Assembly (NCBI GenBank): GCA_001770785.1
Contig: MERZ01000196.1
Span: 1-5,992 of the forward strand
Source of the DNA: Burkholderiales bacterium RIFCSPHIGHO2_12_FULL_61_11
Lineage (GTDB): Bacteria > Pseudomonadota > Gammaproteobacteria > Burkholderiales > Burkholderiaceae_C
DNA length: 5,992 bases
Direction: 5' to 3'
Shown: piece by piece, positions 5,828 through 5,992 of the stretch
Numbering within the stretch: position 1 is the first letter of the stretch
How the letters are laid out: the number at the start of each line of letters is the position of its first letter
Position numbers and translations under genes: made by a program
The notes under the pieces: model-generated
What the model was told of the DNA's origin: nothing
The model's database searches: none
What the model saw: only the letters and a program-made list of their open reading frames with translations

Positions 5828-5849
5828 GCGGCGTGCCATACCACGCCGC
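5828..5849 (+). repeat. GC-rich hairpin after the hemerythrin gene
   Basis: GCGGCGTG (5828-5835) pairs perfectly with CACGCCGC (5842-5849) around the 6-base loop CCATAC, starting 4 bases after the hemerythrin stop. No T-tract follows. It could be a weak or Rho-assisted terminator, or a stabilising 3' structure; it does not clearly separate the next gene from the operon. Confidence 0.5.
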
Positions 5850-5900
5850 AGCACGCGCTACTGCCACGAGCCGCTCAATACGCCAGCCAAAAAAAAGAAC

Positions 5901-5992
5901 ATGGACCTTCAACTGAATCAAGAAGTGATCAACACCGCAGCCCGGCACGATGGCCCCATCGAAACGGATGCGGTCATTGTGGGCGCTGGCCC
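5901..5992 (+). CDS. FAD-dependent oxidoreductase, N-terminal fragment (possible ferredoxin-NADP reductase-like)
   Basis: The frame opens at ATG 5901 and runs off the right edge after 30 full codons and two further bases. After a leader of about 21 residues it shows ETDAVIVGAG followed by a probable Pro. This is the first beta strand and Gly-rich turn (VIVGAGP) of an FAD-binding Rossmann fold. The segment TDAVIVGAGP is how thioredoxin-reductase-like ferredoxin-NADP reductases of betaproteobacteria begin, but many flavoproteins share it. Its position after a ferredoxin suggests a ferredoxin partner, comparable in concept to the oxidoreductase (bzdV) of the Azoarcus bzd operon. The ribosome binding site is poor (an A8 run then GAAC before the ATG), so the start is tentative. 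FAD binding is well supported; the specific enzyme is a guess. Confidence 0.6.
   Translation, partial: MDLQLNQEVINTAARHDGPIETDAVIVGAG

Noticed and set aside
4643..5854. Long minus-strand open frame (about 403 codons) across the bzdQ end, ferredoxin and hemerythrin
   Set aside because: It spans three well-supported plus-strand genes and their spacers, and its product has no family signature. The absence of stops is explained by codon bias.
1..5992. Search for CRISPR arrays, tRNA or rRNA genes, insertion sequences and integrase sites
   Set aside because: No regularly spaced repeats, cloverleaf sequence, transposase motif or terminal inverted repeats were seen.

Overview
The window carries a compact, single-strand gene block for an oxygen-sensitive, ATP-driven aromatic-ring reductase. 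The best match is a class I benzoyl-CoA reductase of the Azoarcus (bzd) subtype, in the order bzdN-bzdO-bzdP-bzdQ-bzdM. The high G+C content, this gene order and the thioredoxin-reductase-like ferredoxin-NADP reductase fragment at the left edge suggest a facultatively anaerobic, aromatics-degrading betaproteobacterium (Rhodocyclales or Burkholderiales type). That assignment is inference; there is no rRNA or tRNA in the window.

Layout, left to right. (1) Bases 2-160 are the C-terminal end of a flavoprotein that looks like a ferredoxin-NADP reductase, closed by a strong rho-independent terminator (184-211). (2) Bases 212-about 470 hold no convincing gene. The last 100 bases before the first reductase gene are AT-rich. 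They carry an FNR/Anr-type box (480-493), a plausible -10 element at class II spacing, and a 22-bp imperfect palindrome (524-545) over the predicted transcription start. (3) Bases 578-4912 encode the four reductase subunits. N and O are two 2-hydroxyglutaryl-CoA-dehydratase-D-like subunits (substrate reduction). P and Q are two BadF/BadG/HgdC-type ATPase subunits (electron activation). Intergenic gaps are 13, -4 and 9 bp. (4) Bases 4940-5266 encode a ferredoxin whose cysteine spacing and length match Azotobacter FdI (7Fe) rather than a small 2[4Fe-4S] ferredoxin. (5) A 117-bp spacer holding a perfect 16-bp palindrome and a second hairpin leads to a hemerythrin-domain protein (5384-5824). (6) After another hairpin, a gene running off the right edge (5901 onward) begins with an FAD-binding motif and may be a second ferredoxin-NADP reductase-like flavoprotein.

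Working model. Reduced ferredoxin (BzdM-like) gives electrons to the P/Q ATPase dimer. ATP hydrolysis there drives low-potential single-electron transfer to the N/O iron-sulfur subunits, which reduce the aromatic ring of benzoyl-CoA or a close analogue to a cyclohexadiene carboxyl-CoA. The right-edge flavoprotein could recycle or supply ferredoxin electrons, and the hemerythrin protein could buffer oxygen (or NO). Both of these roles are inferred from position only. The reductase itself is a known system; what looks less familiar is its neighbourhood: the FdI-like ferredoxin, the hemerythrin, flavoproteins on both sides, and the promoter and spacer palindromes. The usual downstream ring-cleavage genes (diene hydratase, hydroxyacyl-CoA dehydrogenase, oxo-acyl-CoA hydrolase) are not in this window.
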